Shown piece after piece: positions 1-11,172 of a stretch of DNA of 64,000 nucleotides. The notes below the pieces were generated by a model. That model was not told the origin of the DNA, did no database searches, and saw only the letters and a list, made by a program, of their open reading frames with translations. Both the position numbers and the translations under genes were made by a program. The stretch spans positions 24,078,207 through 24,142,206 of the forward strand of contig JAFMSR010000013.1 in the NCBI GenBank assembly GCA_022818135.1. The letters are read 5' to 3'. The DNA comes from Saxidomus purpurata. Lineage: Eukaryota > Mollusca > Bivalvia > Venerida > Veneridae. How positions within the stretch are numbered: the stretch's first letter is position 1; the number at the start of each line of letters is the position of its first letter.

Positions 1-2377
1 ATTAATCTTTTGACATGACCTTGTTTTAAAACTGTCAAAACATGCAATGAAACCAGAAACCACCACATTTGCTTTTGTACTATAATTACTAAATTAAGAT
101 CTACTTATAAGACATTAATTTTCCCAAATATGTCAAAAGAGGACGACACGAACAGAGCCATTTCGGAATGATACAAATTAGTATACATTACGATACCAAA
201 CTCTTGTCAAGAATAAATTAAAGCGCTCTACAGAGACGAGTGTAGTTCAAGTTAACAATAAATTAGTGGTACAATAGACCATGTACAGGTTTATGTGTTC
301 ATTGTGACAGTCACGTCATCAAAATAACATTCACAATGACGTTTCTGAGAGAGTTCATGATTTTATTGCCACTCTCCGTTGGATTGTTACACCTTGTCAG
401 ATATCTGTGCTAGCGACATGATGCAAGGTTGTCACTTATCCGACTGTGAAGCGACCAAAAGCATGTCTGAGAACGAGGCCGCTACATCCGAATTAATTTG
501 CGAATGACGTTATTTCCGCTACAGCTGACCAATCGTGCTAACTCGGTAATCTCCGGAATCATTCGTAGAAATAACAATTTAGACGAGAACTGCAGATGAC
601 GTCAAAGTACGGAAAGAGCTGTGCTTGTACCGTCATAGTTAATCATTGTATGATTTGCCGACGTGTTGGCGATGTTCTATGGAAGCTTGCCAAAGATGGC
701 CGAAGAGATTCGAGTAGGCTGATAGGCCCCTACACGTATCATTCGAATACAACAACAACAACAAAACGTAAACGTAGAGAACATGCTCTTGCCACCAAGA
801 TGTGCAGCGGATCTCTTTCCATTCATGTCGTTCAATTGTTACTTCCATGGTTTTACAAAATAGATTAGTTCTATTTATTTCTAGTTTTACATTCAAATCT
901 ATATTTATCACCAGTTGTCTATATGATTTCACATAGACACAGTACTCAGAAATACAATGTACATGTATCTACTGACTACAAGTAACTCGGACAGTTATGA
1001 ACTCTCCCTTCTCAGAAACTATTAATTTATCGCAGAATGGGAATAATATAAGGAAAAGTGGGTAGCGTAAAGCGATACCCTGTTATTGTAAAAAGGGCAA
1101 GGACCAATTGTACTGACTCGGCCATTTCCGGGATCATATGTACGAACAACCGTTAAAGTCAATTATTGCGCCAAATTTGATATACCCTGCGACGGCGCAG
1201 TTTAAACGTTTCTCTATCTTTTTTTTTTTACAAATAATTTGCCTAGTATGTTAAAACATAAGATTTTCCGATGTTTTGGATTGAAACGATTAAGTATCTC
1301 TCCCAAATGAATATAACATTACCACGTATGTCTTGTATAACGAATGGTGTACGATCATAGCGCCTCCCTCTTCCGGTGTTTAATCTGTTATCAGTTTTAT
1401 TTTATTGTTTGCTTAAACTAATCAATTATTGAACAGAACTGTCTGCGCTGTATGCAAATTTTATTGCGAGACGGCACGACAGGTCGGGTATAAAGTTCAG
1501 CGATGTATGTAATGTGTAGAAAAAAAAGGATAAAAGATCCAAATCAGAATTAACCCATTACACCACTTTTTCAGCACATGGTTCATAAGGATGCCTCTTC
1601 GGCAATGTAAAATAAATTCTTGTGGCATAATCGAACACACAGTTCCATTTTTAAAGTTACATTGAATGGTCTTTAAAACAGCACAAATTGGCATTCTTTT
1701 ATAAATACATGTATGCTTCTTTAAAGAAAAGTAAATCTAACTCTACATCATTATGTTTGTATTACACTCAATGTCGAAAGAATTTAAGTGCTCGTTATTT
1801 GAAATCCATAAAGAGAAAAGGAAATATATTTATTTCAACAAAATGGAGATCATCTTGGTTTTTAAAAATCGATACAACCCAATGCGTTGTCAATAAAGTT
1901 TAATGATAAATTACCATAAACTCTTAAGAAGTTTTGCTGTCGTATCACTTATTTGGAGAGTATTTGTGATAAATTATTGGGGAATACTTATTTAGGGTCA
2001 ACGAGAGATGGCTCACGGGTAGTTATCTAAACAAGTTCAAGGAGAAAACTTGGAGTATACGCATTTTTAGAGAAATAATTTTATAAAGAAAATGGTAAAT
2101 ATGTTTACAGGATTTACATCAAAGGAAAAAGGGGTTAACAGATTAATTAGTAGTAAAGAATTGTTTTAACCACACCTTGTTATGTAAACAGCAAAATTAG
2201 GTTTTTAAAAAATCGTGCTTTAAAATACGGAATGTTAGATATTTTATCGTTGTATACTAGTTATCGAGCTGTATGGTATGTGTTATCGTCGGCACCAAAA
2301 TTGTCATGGAATTTTCGTACACAAAGTGTTAAAAACAGTGACACAAAAAGTCAGTGGCGTCTGTTTATATTTTACAG
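1..2377. other. Non-coding stretch, no gene supported
   Basis: AT-rich DNA with stop codons throughout. The only small open frames (for example 596-868) have no recognisable domain and low-complexity composition. A motif resembling the YY1-type promoter element (AAAGATGGCCG) occurs near 694 on the + strand, which could mark a promoter for the genes to the right, but nothing else supports a transcription start. I see no tRNA, repeat array or conserved exon here. Confidence 0.5.
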
Positions 2378-2437
2378 GAATCAGTGGATGCAATTGACAG
2401 CATGGATGAAGAAAACAGATCAAAGAAGCAGAAAAGG
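2378..2437 (+). CDS. Possible small coding exon, lysine/acidic-rich
   Basis: This is a 60-base block with a good acceptor in front (a T-rich tract ending TTTTACAG) and a consensus donor behind (AGG|GTAAGA). It is open in one frame and exactly 20 codons long, phase 0 at both ends. It reads as an acidic then basic segment (DSMDEENRSKKQKR). The composition resembles the basic stretch preceding the chromodomain in the exon at 3642-3819, so it could be an upstream or alternative 5' exon of that gene. That link is inference; no family is recognised from 20 residues. An RNA-seq junction would settle it. Confidence 0.35.
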
Positions 2438-3641
2438 GTAAGACACCTTATTACACTTAAATCGCCGTTTATAAGGTTTCTCTGTAAAAACTTATTCATA
2501 AATAAGTATGTATAGATGATACTGAGCAACGTATTGTAAATAAAGTATGTATTAAGATAGTGCTTTTACGTTTTAGGAAATTTGTGCTCGTTACAAATTG
2601 AGCTTTTGATCAAAGCGAAACATCTAAGTTTTGGCTAGAGATTTGAAATATTTCCCTTTACTCGTCTCTCCCTTTCAAGCAACTAGTAAAGTCTTCCAAC
2701 TACAGACATCAGTAAGAACAAATTGAAGCGTCTGACTTGGATATGAAAAGCTTGTCAAATGCTTTAAATATAGGTTGTCTGGAGGACTATTCATACCGAA
2801 CAATTCTCATCATAGGCCTTGTATCTGAACCCCTGCGGCTCAGAATCTGATAAGCCACCAGTCAGTTCAATCGATTAGCCACAGACGATAAAATTACATT
2901 GAATTATATGGAAAATAATTTATACATCGATTAAATAAACCTTCCCTTTACACTTCAATATTTTCCTTGATAGACATTAAAATTTATTTTAATGTCTTTC
3001 CAACGGTATATAATATAATAGAATAAGTAAATATCTTCTTGCTTCAATTTCTTTTTAAAAACTGTGACTAGTTTTCCTATATATTCTATATACGTCTTTG
3101 GTCAAATTAAACGGAACAGCAGTTTTAACTCATGATATTGTATGGAAAAATAAAATCTTATTATTTTTCCTTGATATTTTTGGAGAGTACATTTTATGTA
3201 CATTATGAAGATATAAAATTTTACAGAATTAGATGAAATCTTCTTGCTTCAAAATTGTTTTGAAAATAGAGATTTTCACTATTTCCCGGCGTCAGGTAAA
3301 AAGTACAAGTGTAGTTGCATGTATTCAGCTTAGCGATCGTTGATGTTTAGTCGTGAATGAAATACATGTATAGCTTAATTTTTCGAAGGCCTATTAAATG
3401 CAATTTAGAGGAAAAACTTTAAAACATTAAATTTGCTTTTTTAGCAGCTTGATCATTAAGATGATTCGAATACATTATGAAATGACAACTAACAAGAATT
3501 GATTGCTTTCGATTATTGTCAAAATTGCGTACTAAGATGACATGGATTTTGAGTTTTAGAATTTTGACACGCGTCGGTGTATTAATCAATGACACGTGCC
3601 TATGTTTAAATAAGGAAGAACAATTTAATTCTCTCTTAATC
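2438..3641. other. Non-coding, possible intron or promoter of chromodomain gene
   Basis: AT-rich sequence without a supportable exon. If the 2378-2437 exon is real and spliced to the chromodomain exon, this is an intron. Otherwise it is the 5' flank of the chromodomain gene. No repeats or RNA genes seen. Confidence 0.4.
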
Positions 3642-3819
3642 ATGGATCAAGCTTTCGAAAACAAAACACGTAAAAAGAAGAAAGTTGACTACAAAAAGCT
3701 AAGTGAAGGCAACTTTTTGCCGATACATTTCCGTAAAGGAAGAAACAGTGTTACCACAAAAGTTTTACCGGAAACTTACTCAGTCGAAAGGATAATTACA
3801 AAAAAAGACAACACCTGAG
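3642..3819 (+). CDS. Chromodomain protein, 5' exon (N-terminal half of chromodomain)
   Basis: The chosen start (ATG at 3642) opens a basic N-terminus (NKTRKKKKVDYKKL) and then the first strand of a chromodomain, TYSVERIITKK, the region where HP1/Polycomb proteins read YVVEKVLDRR. Chromodomains bind methylated lysine on histone tails, so a nuclear chromatin role is expected for the family. The donor at 3820 (CTGAG|GTAAGT) is excellent. In the frame as given, a TGA stop at 3816-3818 sits just before that donor and the exon would end in the wrong phase for the next exon. A one-base difference in the A7 run at 3800-3806 accounts for both problems, since with six A's the exon ends in phase 0 and reads through. 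It is therefore either an assembly or allelic indel, or a recently broken gene. The open frame extends upstream of 3642, so the true start is uncertain. Confidence 0.7.
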
Positions 3820-4567
3820 GTAAGTAACTTAAGTTACATGTACTGTAAAAAAATTATTTAGAATGTAAAAACTGAATCAATGATGAAAACTAATTTTTAT
3901 GTTACAGTTATTGCATAGAAAATTCTTAAAGCTTAAAATTCAATGCTTTTATTTGTGATCTAATTTCCTGAATCTAAAATGTTGTGAGTTGTAAAATGAT
4001 TTATGATGAGCACCACATGTGCCCGTCTCACTTTGCAAATGTGATAAAAGTTCTTTACAATCGAAGGACCATTAATAATTGGGCAATATTACTTTTATCA
4101 TTCAATAATCTAAAACGGGGAATTAACGCTGCGTTATTTATTCGCTTTTGTATACCTGTGAAAAAGCATTAAATTGTAACTACAAGTAATATATCTCTTT
4201 AATTTAAGGACAGTGTTTATTTCTCGTTTAACATTATAACATAAATTAAAATGAATTTTTGCAAAAATTCGTATTTGTTTTATTCTTATAAGACATATAT
4301 TAAGGAAAATAAACGAGCTAAAATTTAGGGAAATTGGTGAAGACTGACTTACATATTAAGCAATTGTAAGACATTTGCTGCTGAAATATGATAAGCTTTA
4401 GTAATAACACATGTTATTAGATTCGTCGCATAACTATCATATCTACAGGGCATATCTTTTTGCAGATAGCAGATAAAGCACTGCTGATTTTTATCGGTGA
4501 TAATAAGTTAAACATCTGTGTCTCTTTGTAGAAAAAGTCAATTTATATTATTTTTGCACTGTTTCAG
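3820..4567 (+). other. Intron of chromodomain gene
   Basis: Bounded by a strong donor (GTAAGT at 3820) and an acceptor with a pyrimidine tract ending TGTTTCAG at 4567. The contents are AT-rich with no recognisable repeat. No alternative micro-exon that would correct the reading frame is obvious. Confidence 0.65.
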
Positions 4568-4750
4568 GGCGAATATTGTCTGGTGAAGTGGAAAGGGTAT
4601 CACTTAAAGGATTCAACATGGGAACCCACAAGTCATTTATCCAATGAACTTTTGAATTCTTTCATATCTCCAAATGTGTATGGAATAACAACAAAAATCA
4701 GAAAACGAGAAAAACTTTTAGAACTTTTGTGCAAAGCTGTTGATAATTGA
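4568..4750 (+). CDS. Chromodomain protein, terminal exon
   Basis: The exon opens directly with the most conserved part of the chromodomain, GEYCLVKWKGY, followed by KDSTWEP. These carry the aromatic and WEP positions that define the fold; together with the tyrosine in the preceding exon they would form the methyl-lysine cage in the family. After the domain (about 30 residues) a short basic C-terminus with TTKIRKREKLLELL leads to TGA at 4748-4750. No chromoshadow domain follows, so this is a small single-chromodomain protein (about 119 residues from the ATG at 3642), shorter than HP1 or CBX proteins. A retrotransposon-integrase chromodomain is possible in principle, but the two-exon structure, lack of neighbouring pol sequence and own poly(A) signal argue for a host gene. 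Confidence 0.75.
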   Translation, partial: GEYCLVKWKGYHLKDSTWEPTSHLSNELLNSFISPNVYGITTKIRKREKLLELLCKAVDN

Positions 4751-4972
4751 CCACAGTAGGCGGTAACCTGATTGATATGAACAGTAGCTAATGCCAGATG
4801 TAGTCTCGTAGATGTTTCAGCAAGTGTATATTGCTAACTCTTTTACATTATCACTACATGTACTTGAAGAACATGTATTTGTATGTTTAATGATAATCTA
4901 TATCATTTTTATATTTCTGTAAAACCATGAATATGGAATGACTGTACATATGTTATTAGAACCTTTAACAGA

Positions 4973-4978
4973 AATAAA
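4973..4978 (+). terminator. Polyadenylation signal AATAAA of chromodomain gene
   Basis: Canonical AATAAA about 220 bases after the stop codon at 4750, within A/T-rich sequence. The 3' UTR would be about 4751-4995. Confidence 0.55.
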
Positions 4979-4995
4979 ATATAAAAGATACGATA

Positions 4996-6852
4996 CTCTT
5001 GCTCCTTCCTTTAGTTAAGTGATATAAACTTGATGATTTTTCATATGTCCATTCGTCATTTTAAAAATTAAAAAATCACAAGAAAATTAATACTAAAAAC
5101 TTTAGATGTAAAAATGTTTAATAGCAAATATTAATTTACATTAATAGGTGGAAAAAATTATGATACAAAAATAATTCCACATTAATTAAATTACATTTTA
5201 TGTTACTTTACAAATTATTCAAAACGTCGCAAATAATTTTTTTTTAACCGAATGAGTGGACAAATTAAGTTCTATCTATATACAAAAGTCTTAGTCACAG
5301 ACCGCAATACAACATTCTTATCTGCGAGCTCCCGCCCGCTTATAATGAGTTCATGGACCTCCAAGGGAAGCAACAGTTATATCTGGGGGCGCTTACTGAG
5401 ACGGAAAATACATGCTTATCTCCCCTGATAAATGATGAAAATAATTCGACATGGTAAATGTAGTTTAGTTTGCACCCATTTCTACTGACATTTGCTTATG
5501 TTTTGCATTAAAGCGCTGATTCGACTAATACGGGGAAACACTTGGTCCACCAAAAATTCTTTTGGCGCACTTTGTATGTAGCAAAGCTTTACGTTGCGCG
5601 TCTCCAGATGATTTTTCAGTTTCTGCCAGTTACAGTTTAATATATGCTGTTGAAACAAATTTGACTGTCCCATAATTTAAAGATAAAGCAAAACTCCAGT
5701 AGACCACTTGGCTAACGGCGATCATCGGTCTTAATGAATATGTTAATACTTTTATGATTTCACATTTGATGTATGAGCTAAGCGACCTCATATAAAAAAA
5801 ATTGTTGCTTATGTCAAAACAAATATGAATACCGTCAGATAATTTCAAATTAATTCATCATAAAATTGACACCTAACACTGCAGACGATAATTTTATTCG
5901 TTTATTTTTCGGCTCTTCAATAAAATCATAGAAGCTATCTATTTTCATATGCATTTAAACAGAGTTGCACAAAGCATGAATGATAAAGCGCATACGTGCA
6001 TAGACTGTTTGAAGCTGTTTCGCCTTCGTGTTGATCAGTAAATTAAGCAACATAGTGTTGAAAGCTCTTATTTTTGTGATAAATTATTCCATACTTAATA
6101 AGACTGGAGTAACGGCATACCACTAACCGCTGCGCGCTTGACACAATCAATGGTGTTTTGTGACTACACTGGGTTGGGAATCACATGATCAAAATAATCT
6201 CTAAACAACAATGAATCTATGAAACATGACTGTTAGAAAATAAAGAAAGCCGTGTATCTGTAAATATAAAATGTAGCCTATCATATGGCAACATGAAAGT
6301 ATTGTAGAACTACACAGGTCTCAATCATAGTCACCTTCTGGTTGTGCTGAATACTTCTAAACTAAATTAATGATTTAATTTAGTACATTTCGAATACGCC
6401 CAACACATATTCTCTCAATTTTCGTGGAATTATCTAGCCCAAACAAGACTGAAAAAAAGACTGGTGAATGGTTATATAAAGTTTAACTATCATGTATCAT
6501 TACATTCAATAAAGTTACACACAAATTAAATGATTCAGTTAACGAAAACTTGCAGATCAGATCAAATACACTCTGAGTGAAAGCTTGGTTTTGACATCAC
6601 CATATAAATGCAAAGATGATAATTCAAAACCCAAATAGTTGGTTACATATGCACATGTGTATAATATAATTAATATCATTCATTCAAATTTGGTCTTTTT
6701 GCATTACAAAAATGATTTTCTATGAAACCACAAACTTTTCTGAAACTTACCTTTTAATACCAGTGTCCTGCTTCATGCAACAATAAACCGGAAAAGTGAA
6801 AGGAAATTTATGGGGGTTTTTTGTTTATTAAATAATTTCTCTCATATTTTAG
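4996..6852. other. No gene supported
   Basis: Mostly AT-rich intergenic or intronic DNA. A more GC-balanced patch at 5320-5455 contains a short open frame ending at a donor-like ATG|GTAAAT, but its phase does not fit the exon at 6853 and no family is recognised. Upstream exons of the 6853 gene might lie here but cannot be identified by eye. Confidence 0.4.
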
Positions 6853-7086
6853 GAGAAGAAAGATGGCCGCTTTTACAAATTCGTGAAGAAGCATTTCCTG
6901 CAACGAAGAAATAGTTCTAATGATGTCCAAGAAATCCGAATAGTACCGGATGGCGATGAATTTAAATGGGCGCGGAGATCCGCCGGAAGTGCTGCATCAC
7001 GATCAAGTAACGAAACAACAAGTAGTGAAGGGGATAGATTAGAAGTAGTGCATGATATGGCGGAAGAATACATACCGGAAGTTTGA
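6853..7086 (+). CDS. Terminal exon of an unrecognised gene (C-terminal tail)
   Basis: The block follows a plausible acceptor (CTCATATTTTAG) and is open in one frame for 77 residues to TGA. It begins with a basic, aromatic segment (GRFYKFVKKHFLQRR), passes through a mixed acidic part (VPDGDEFKW), then a Ser/Thr-rich low-complexity part (SAGSAASRSSNETTSSEGD), and ends EEYIPEV. A basic start followed by a disordered acidic/Ser-rich tail resembles the cytoplasmic end of a membrane protein, and the hydrophobic final valine would suit a PDZ ligand, but both are inference. GC content is higher than the surroundings, which supports coding. The 5' exons were not found, and I do not recognise the family. 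Confidence 0.45.
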   Translation, partial: EKKDGRFYKFVKKHFLQRRNSSNDVQEIRIVPDGDEFKWARRSAGSAASRSSNETTSSEGDRLEVVHDMAEEYIPEV

Positions 7087-7460
7087 CAATGATAGTTAAC
7101 TTCACAACAAACAGATGGTGCTAAAATGTAAGTCATTAAAAAAAGAAGAACCATAAAACTAGACCCTATTGCGATGAAGGAATACTATTGAACGCTAATA
7201 GAACATCCCCCAATAGTTGTAGACTTATTTAGATATATAGATTGCTTCGTATTTTCAGTTCTACCATTCAGTTTTAGATAAGTTGCTATGTGAATGACCT
7301 AAGAACCATCTAGCACAAACTTTGATTAATATTACAGCTGTTATTATTTTAAAAAGGCTCAGTATATGTTCCATCATGCACAAGTATGGCTTTAAAGATT
7401 ACTAAATGTTGCACAAGAAGTACCGTTTAAAAAAGGAAATAGTTTTATTCATTGAAGCCT

Positions 7461-7471
7461 GGATTCGAACC
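7461..7471 (-). repeat. B-box of tRNA-like SINE relic
   Basis: On the - strand this reads GGTTCGAATCC, an exact RNA polymerase III B-box. The flanking 60 bases do not fold into a tRNA and no clear A-box is present, so this is a decayed tRNA-derived SINE or a chance match rather than a working tRNA. Confidence 0.35.
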
Positions 7472-7588
7472 TTAACGAGCATCCAAAAGTATGTAATCGA
7501 ACATTATTACCCTAAAAACCCTGCGTTTGTTTAAAATTACACATGCTATACGATCATACATATCATTCTTTGAAAATATATTTTACAG

Positions 7589-7929
7589 CAAAATTGCCAT
7601 GGAGATTATCATGACGTCACCAGCCCTGCCTGCCAGCACGCGCCATGACATCTTACACTGCCTCATATCGCAACAGCAGACGACTGAATGGACCGGAAGT
7701 TTGGTACATGACAGCCGTGAAACAGAAATTTCAGCGGAGTCTCGCAAGCATTTTTATCTCTTTCTAGCCAACCATTATGTATACCATTATACACACATTC
7801 AAAATGCTTCATCACGGAATACCTCCTGTCGTCTGTACATAACACCAGAAGAAACATTGGAAACAGATGGAATAATTGTCATCAACTGTTTTGCTGTAAT
7901 ATTTTTGGCTATTATTGTCACGAGTAAAG
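7589..7929 (+). CDS. Candidate first coding exon of a single-pass membrane protein
   Basis: This exon-like block lies between an acceptor (ATATTTTACAG) and a donor (AAAG|GTGAGA), with an ATG at 7599 and no stop to the donor (110 codons plus one base). The predicted chain has a soluble N-terminal part with two closely spaced N-glycosylation sequons (NAS and NTS in HIQNASSRNTSC). About residues 90-107 form a hydrophobic helix (IIVINCFAVIFLAIIV). The exon ends just after the helix at TSKG, so a cytoplasmic tail would be encoded downstream. The sequons imply an extracellular N-terminus. The ATG lacks a signal peptide, so either the topology is reverse-signal-anchor or the real start lies in an earlier exon. 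The family is unrecognised. The basic terminal exon at 6853 lies upstream, so it cannot be the tail of this gene on the same strand. Confidence 0.4.
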
Positions 7930-9915
7930 GTGAGAAAAATAGGAACAATTATGGCGTGGATGAACTCACCATATTCAAATGGACCAAATATAGGTCAAAC
8001 GCCTGAAATGAACTTTTTAACTTAAATTTCGCGGAAAAAAATTGTATCACCACATTTCTATATGTGACACATTGAAAAACTTACATCATACAAATGACAT
8101 GTACATGAATATCTAGTCTGTATTCCAACCATGGGAAAATTACAATTTAATTAGCATTTTTTTCATTATTCATGGATATGAATCACATTTGCATTCTTTC
8201 AGCTGTTGTGTATTTTATCTTTCAATTGTACATGATAACTTATGAGTATTAATTGCAAATTACATTTGAAACTACAAAATAAATCTGATTTCCGGGGTTA
8301 ATTTCCGTATAGGTTAATGGCCTCAATTAACTCAGCTAAAAATTGTTATGGGAAAAATTTTGCTGATAATTTTGCTCGTAAAGGCCATATACATGGCTAT
8401 AAATAGCTTGTATACCCGACACTTCCGTCTGCCACTGATCACGTTCATCATCTTACGTTGTACGCTTGTTATATAGTTGTTTATGAGCTTGTTGCTTTTT
8501 TGTTTTGTTGATTCGAATTGAAATAGGAGCATTGAATAAAAATCCACGAAAAATGTTGTTTTTTTCTTCTTTCAAATCCATGCCGTATATCCAGGTACAC
8601 TTTGCCTGTAAACAGACTTGCGATAAAAAAACTGAAGTAAGACAATGGATTAGGACAATGAAAACCACTAGCCACTATACTCCAGTTTCCTGTCATGTAG
8701 GACACAGAATTGAAAGTTTCAGATTAGACCATGTCTATAAGCTTATCAAATCAGTTTCTTTCCAGTAATTTTAAAACACGAATCGAACTTGTGCCGCACG
8801 GGTGAGTGTATAGCAAGGCAAAGTAAGAAAGCCTAACAACGCAACGTAAATAAACGCTATCAAGGCTTGGTAACTACTCTACACTGAACCAGAACACGCT
8901 TCATATATAGACAAGACGAAACAGTAATGCAGACATAAAAGAAGTCGCCAAAGATTTTTTCCATATTAATAGCACTCCGTAAAGTGATTGGATAGTTTTT
9001 CATATACTAGTATTCATATATACATTGTTATCTACTTGAAATGAGCGAATGTTTTATATGAGTTGCATAGACGGATTCGTTCATGGTTATTTGAAATATA
9101 AGACATGAGTCGCTAGGAAAAAACAGCATATTATCCTTTATCCCTTTGTATCGCACAGAGGCAGTTTTAACAACATTTATTCGTAAAATCTAACTTCGCA
9201 TCACAATAACATACATTACATACATTGCTATATAAGCTTTTTCAAGTTATATAAACAATCAATTAACTAGAATAAAAACATTTCCGCTGTGCTGCATGCG
9301 CTTTCCGTTAAAGGACCGCAATAAGACCGTACTGTGGGCCGCGTATTAAACATGTCCGACGAAACCGATATATAATAGACATTCTATTAATAGTTACTTT
9401 CTTCTCAGACAGAATGGATTTTTGTTTTCCTTTCTTTATAAGAACGGTAAATGATATTCTTTATCAATAAAACTTATACATGTATGAATTAAATTAATTA
9501 TATAAAATAGAACGCCTGAGTTTCGTTTGCGGACATTGTTTTGAGTTACGTTTCTTTTCTTGAAGCTTTTGTACAAGCCGGAGGCCTCGAATTTAGAAAT
9601 AAGACGTATTTAATTTTAATTTTTGACGAAGCTCCATGGATCAAAATGTTTTTGCATCCCAAATGACATTCACTACCGGCACGAGACGTCAGACTTCCGG
9701 ATATTCAGGTTTAGTACTCTTCAACTGTTTTTGAAATACTCTCGTTTATTCATACAACCATATCTATCCATTTTCCTTCACAAAATATTGAATTAATTTG
9801 CATAATTATTTTGTTAATACATATGGTTTAGAACTACTTCTTTTGATAACTCAAATTTTCGGTGAAGTAATCCTTTTCGGAAGAAACCACGCCGGTGTGA
9901 GTAACTAGGTTCAGT
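7930..9915. other. No gene supported
   Basis: AT-rich DNA. Overlapping short frames on both strands around 8453-8768 have no recognisable domain. A phase-compatible acceptor exists at 8526 (GAAATAG|GAGC) for the membrane exon ending at 7929, but the downstream translation is not tail-like enough to call. Confidence 0.4.
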
Positions 9916-10285
9916 GGCGCAAATGGCACCTTCTCCCAACAGATCCAGAAGTGCTGTTGGTGGTCCAAGATGGCAGCATTTCAATGCTCTTTCAATGCGT
10001 TAATCGGTAAGAACTGTACAGCAGTGACTTTCTCCTTGCTCTTTTGTACGCACTTGCTCTAGTAAATAGTTATAAGGCCTATATTTGTTCGCTGTTTTAT
10101 CTTTGCAGCTGTCATCCAGGTCGGGAGACATTTTCAAGGCGGGGTCTGACTTCTACAAAGAAGCTGTTTTTAAATATCTTTGCTCAATATGCATCTTCAT
10201 TGTATTATGTGTATCTTAAATGTGTTAAGTTTTGATTCAAACTGTGTCACATTACTAAAGAAATAAATCTTATCATTGTTCCGAA
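9916..10285 (+). ncRNA. Possible short two-exon transcript
   Basis: A GC-richer block ends at a consensus donor (AATCG|GTAAGAA, exon end 10006). About 100 bases later a pyrimidine-rich acceptor (TTTTATCTTTGCAG) begins a second block at 10109 that runs to an AATAAA at 10262. The first block contains a YY1-like promoter motif (CCAAGATGGCAGC, 9966-9978) and a 26-codon ATG frame that stops before the donor. The spliced product has no long frame, so it is either a small non-coding transcript or the untranslated 3' end of something larger. The evidence is splice-site quality and the poly(A) signal only. Confidence 0.25.
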
Positions 10286-10549
10286 CATAAGCTTACGTGG
10301 TCATTTGTCACCGCAATTCTTCTGACAATTTTGTTCACTATTGTAAGCGGCTGCTGTTTGACCTGCTAGGGGCAGTACTCACGAGACAGTCTCGAGATAT
10401 CAGCTACCAGGACAAGACGCTCTGATTACAGCAATTCTGGTCAATAATTCAGTGCATGAGATACGGATTTAACGTTTGAAAACGAACCCTTCGAAACTAA
10501 AACAAACAAAGAATTCTAAAAACTGAAATAAAAACTGAAATAAATGCTT

Positions 10550-11172
10550 AGGAAAGGCGAGGGTCACCAAACGAACATTTGTGCTGAATAACTTTGAAAT
10601 CGGGACTGTGGTTTCTGCCAAGAAGATATCTAAAATTCTCATTATATGCGTGTAAGGAAAATTGGAACCGCTCCCTAGTGGCCATGATTTTTCTTCAGTG
10701 GAACAGAATAATTTGAAGGAATTTGGTAGAGGTCACCCAAGAAATATTTATGCAAACTTACCTTTTAAATCGGGTCAGTGGTTTCTGACAAGATGGTTTT
10801 GAAAGTTCTTACTATAAACATGTAAGGAAATCTGGACCCGCCCTCTGGCGGTAATGTTTTTATTGGATCAGATTTAATAGCGGGTCACCAAAGAAACATT
10901 TGTGTCCACTTACTTTGAAATAGGGACATCCGTTTTTTGACGAGAGGACTTTTAAAGTTTTTTTTCTGTTGCCATGGCAACCAGAGTTCTGCAAGGATCA
11001 ACTCAATTTAAAGAAATTAGAGGACTATGAAATAATGATTGCTATGACGTTTTGAAACAATTGACGTAGCGGTTTCAGAGGAGAAGACCTTTAATGAAAA
11101 TATTGACGACACACGACGCACGACCGTGACAGAATACCATCACGAGTACTTCGTGCTCAGGTGAGCCAAAAA
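10550..11172 (+). repeat. Bivalve interspersed repeat, degenerate copy (orientation +)
   Basis: The copy contains the hallmark internal lines of a family common in clam-type genomes: repeated GTTTCTGACAAGA-type segments followed by CATGTAAGGAAA (near 10612 and 10788), the phrase GTTGCCATGGCAACCAGAG (10970-10988), a CACGACGCACGAC run, and the 3' terminus GTGCTCAGGTGAGCC (11154-11168). The internal unit of roughly 175 bases is duplicated. No protein is encoded. The family identity rests on my recognition of these phrases, not on a search. Confidence 0.7.

Noticed and set aside
596..868. 90-codon frame near the left end
   Set aside because: Contains a low-complexity threonine run from ACA repeats, overlaps an opposite-strand frame, and has no domain.
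5353..5453. Short ATG frame ending at a donor-like ATG|GTAAAT
   Set aside because: Phase incompatible with the next exon-like block (6853) and no other partner exon visible.
7527..7598. Start at 7527 for the membrane-protein exon
   Set aside because: Lies before a good acceptor at 7588; the ATG at 7599 inside the exon is the better start.
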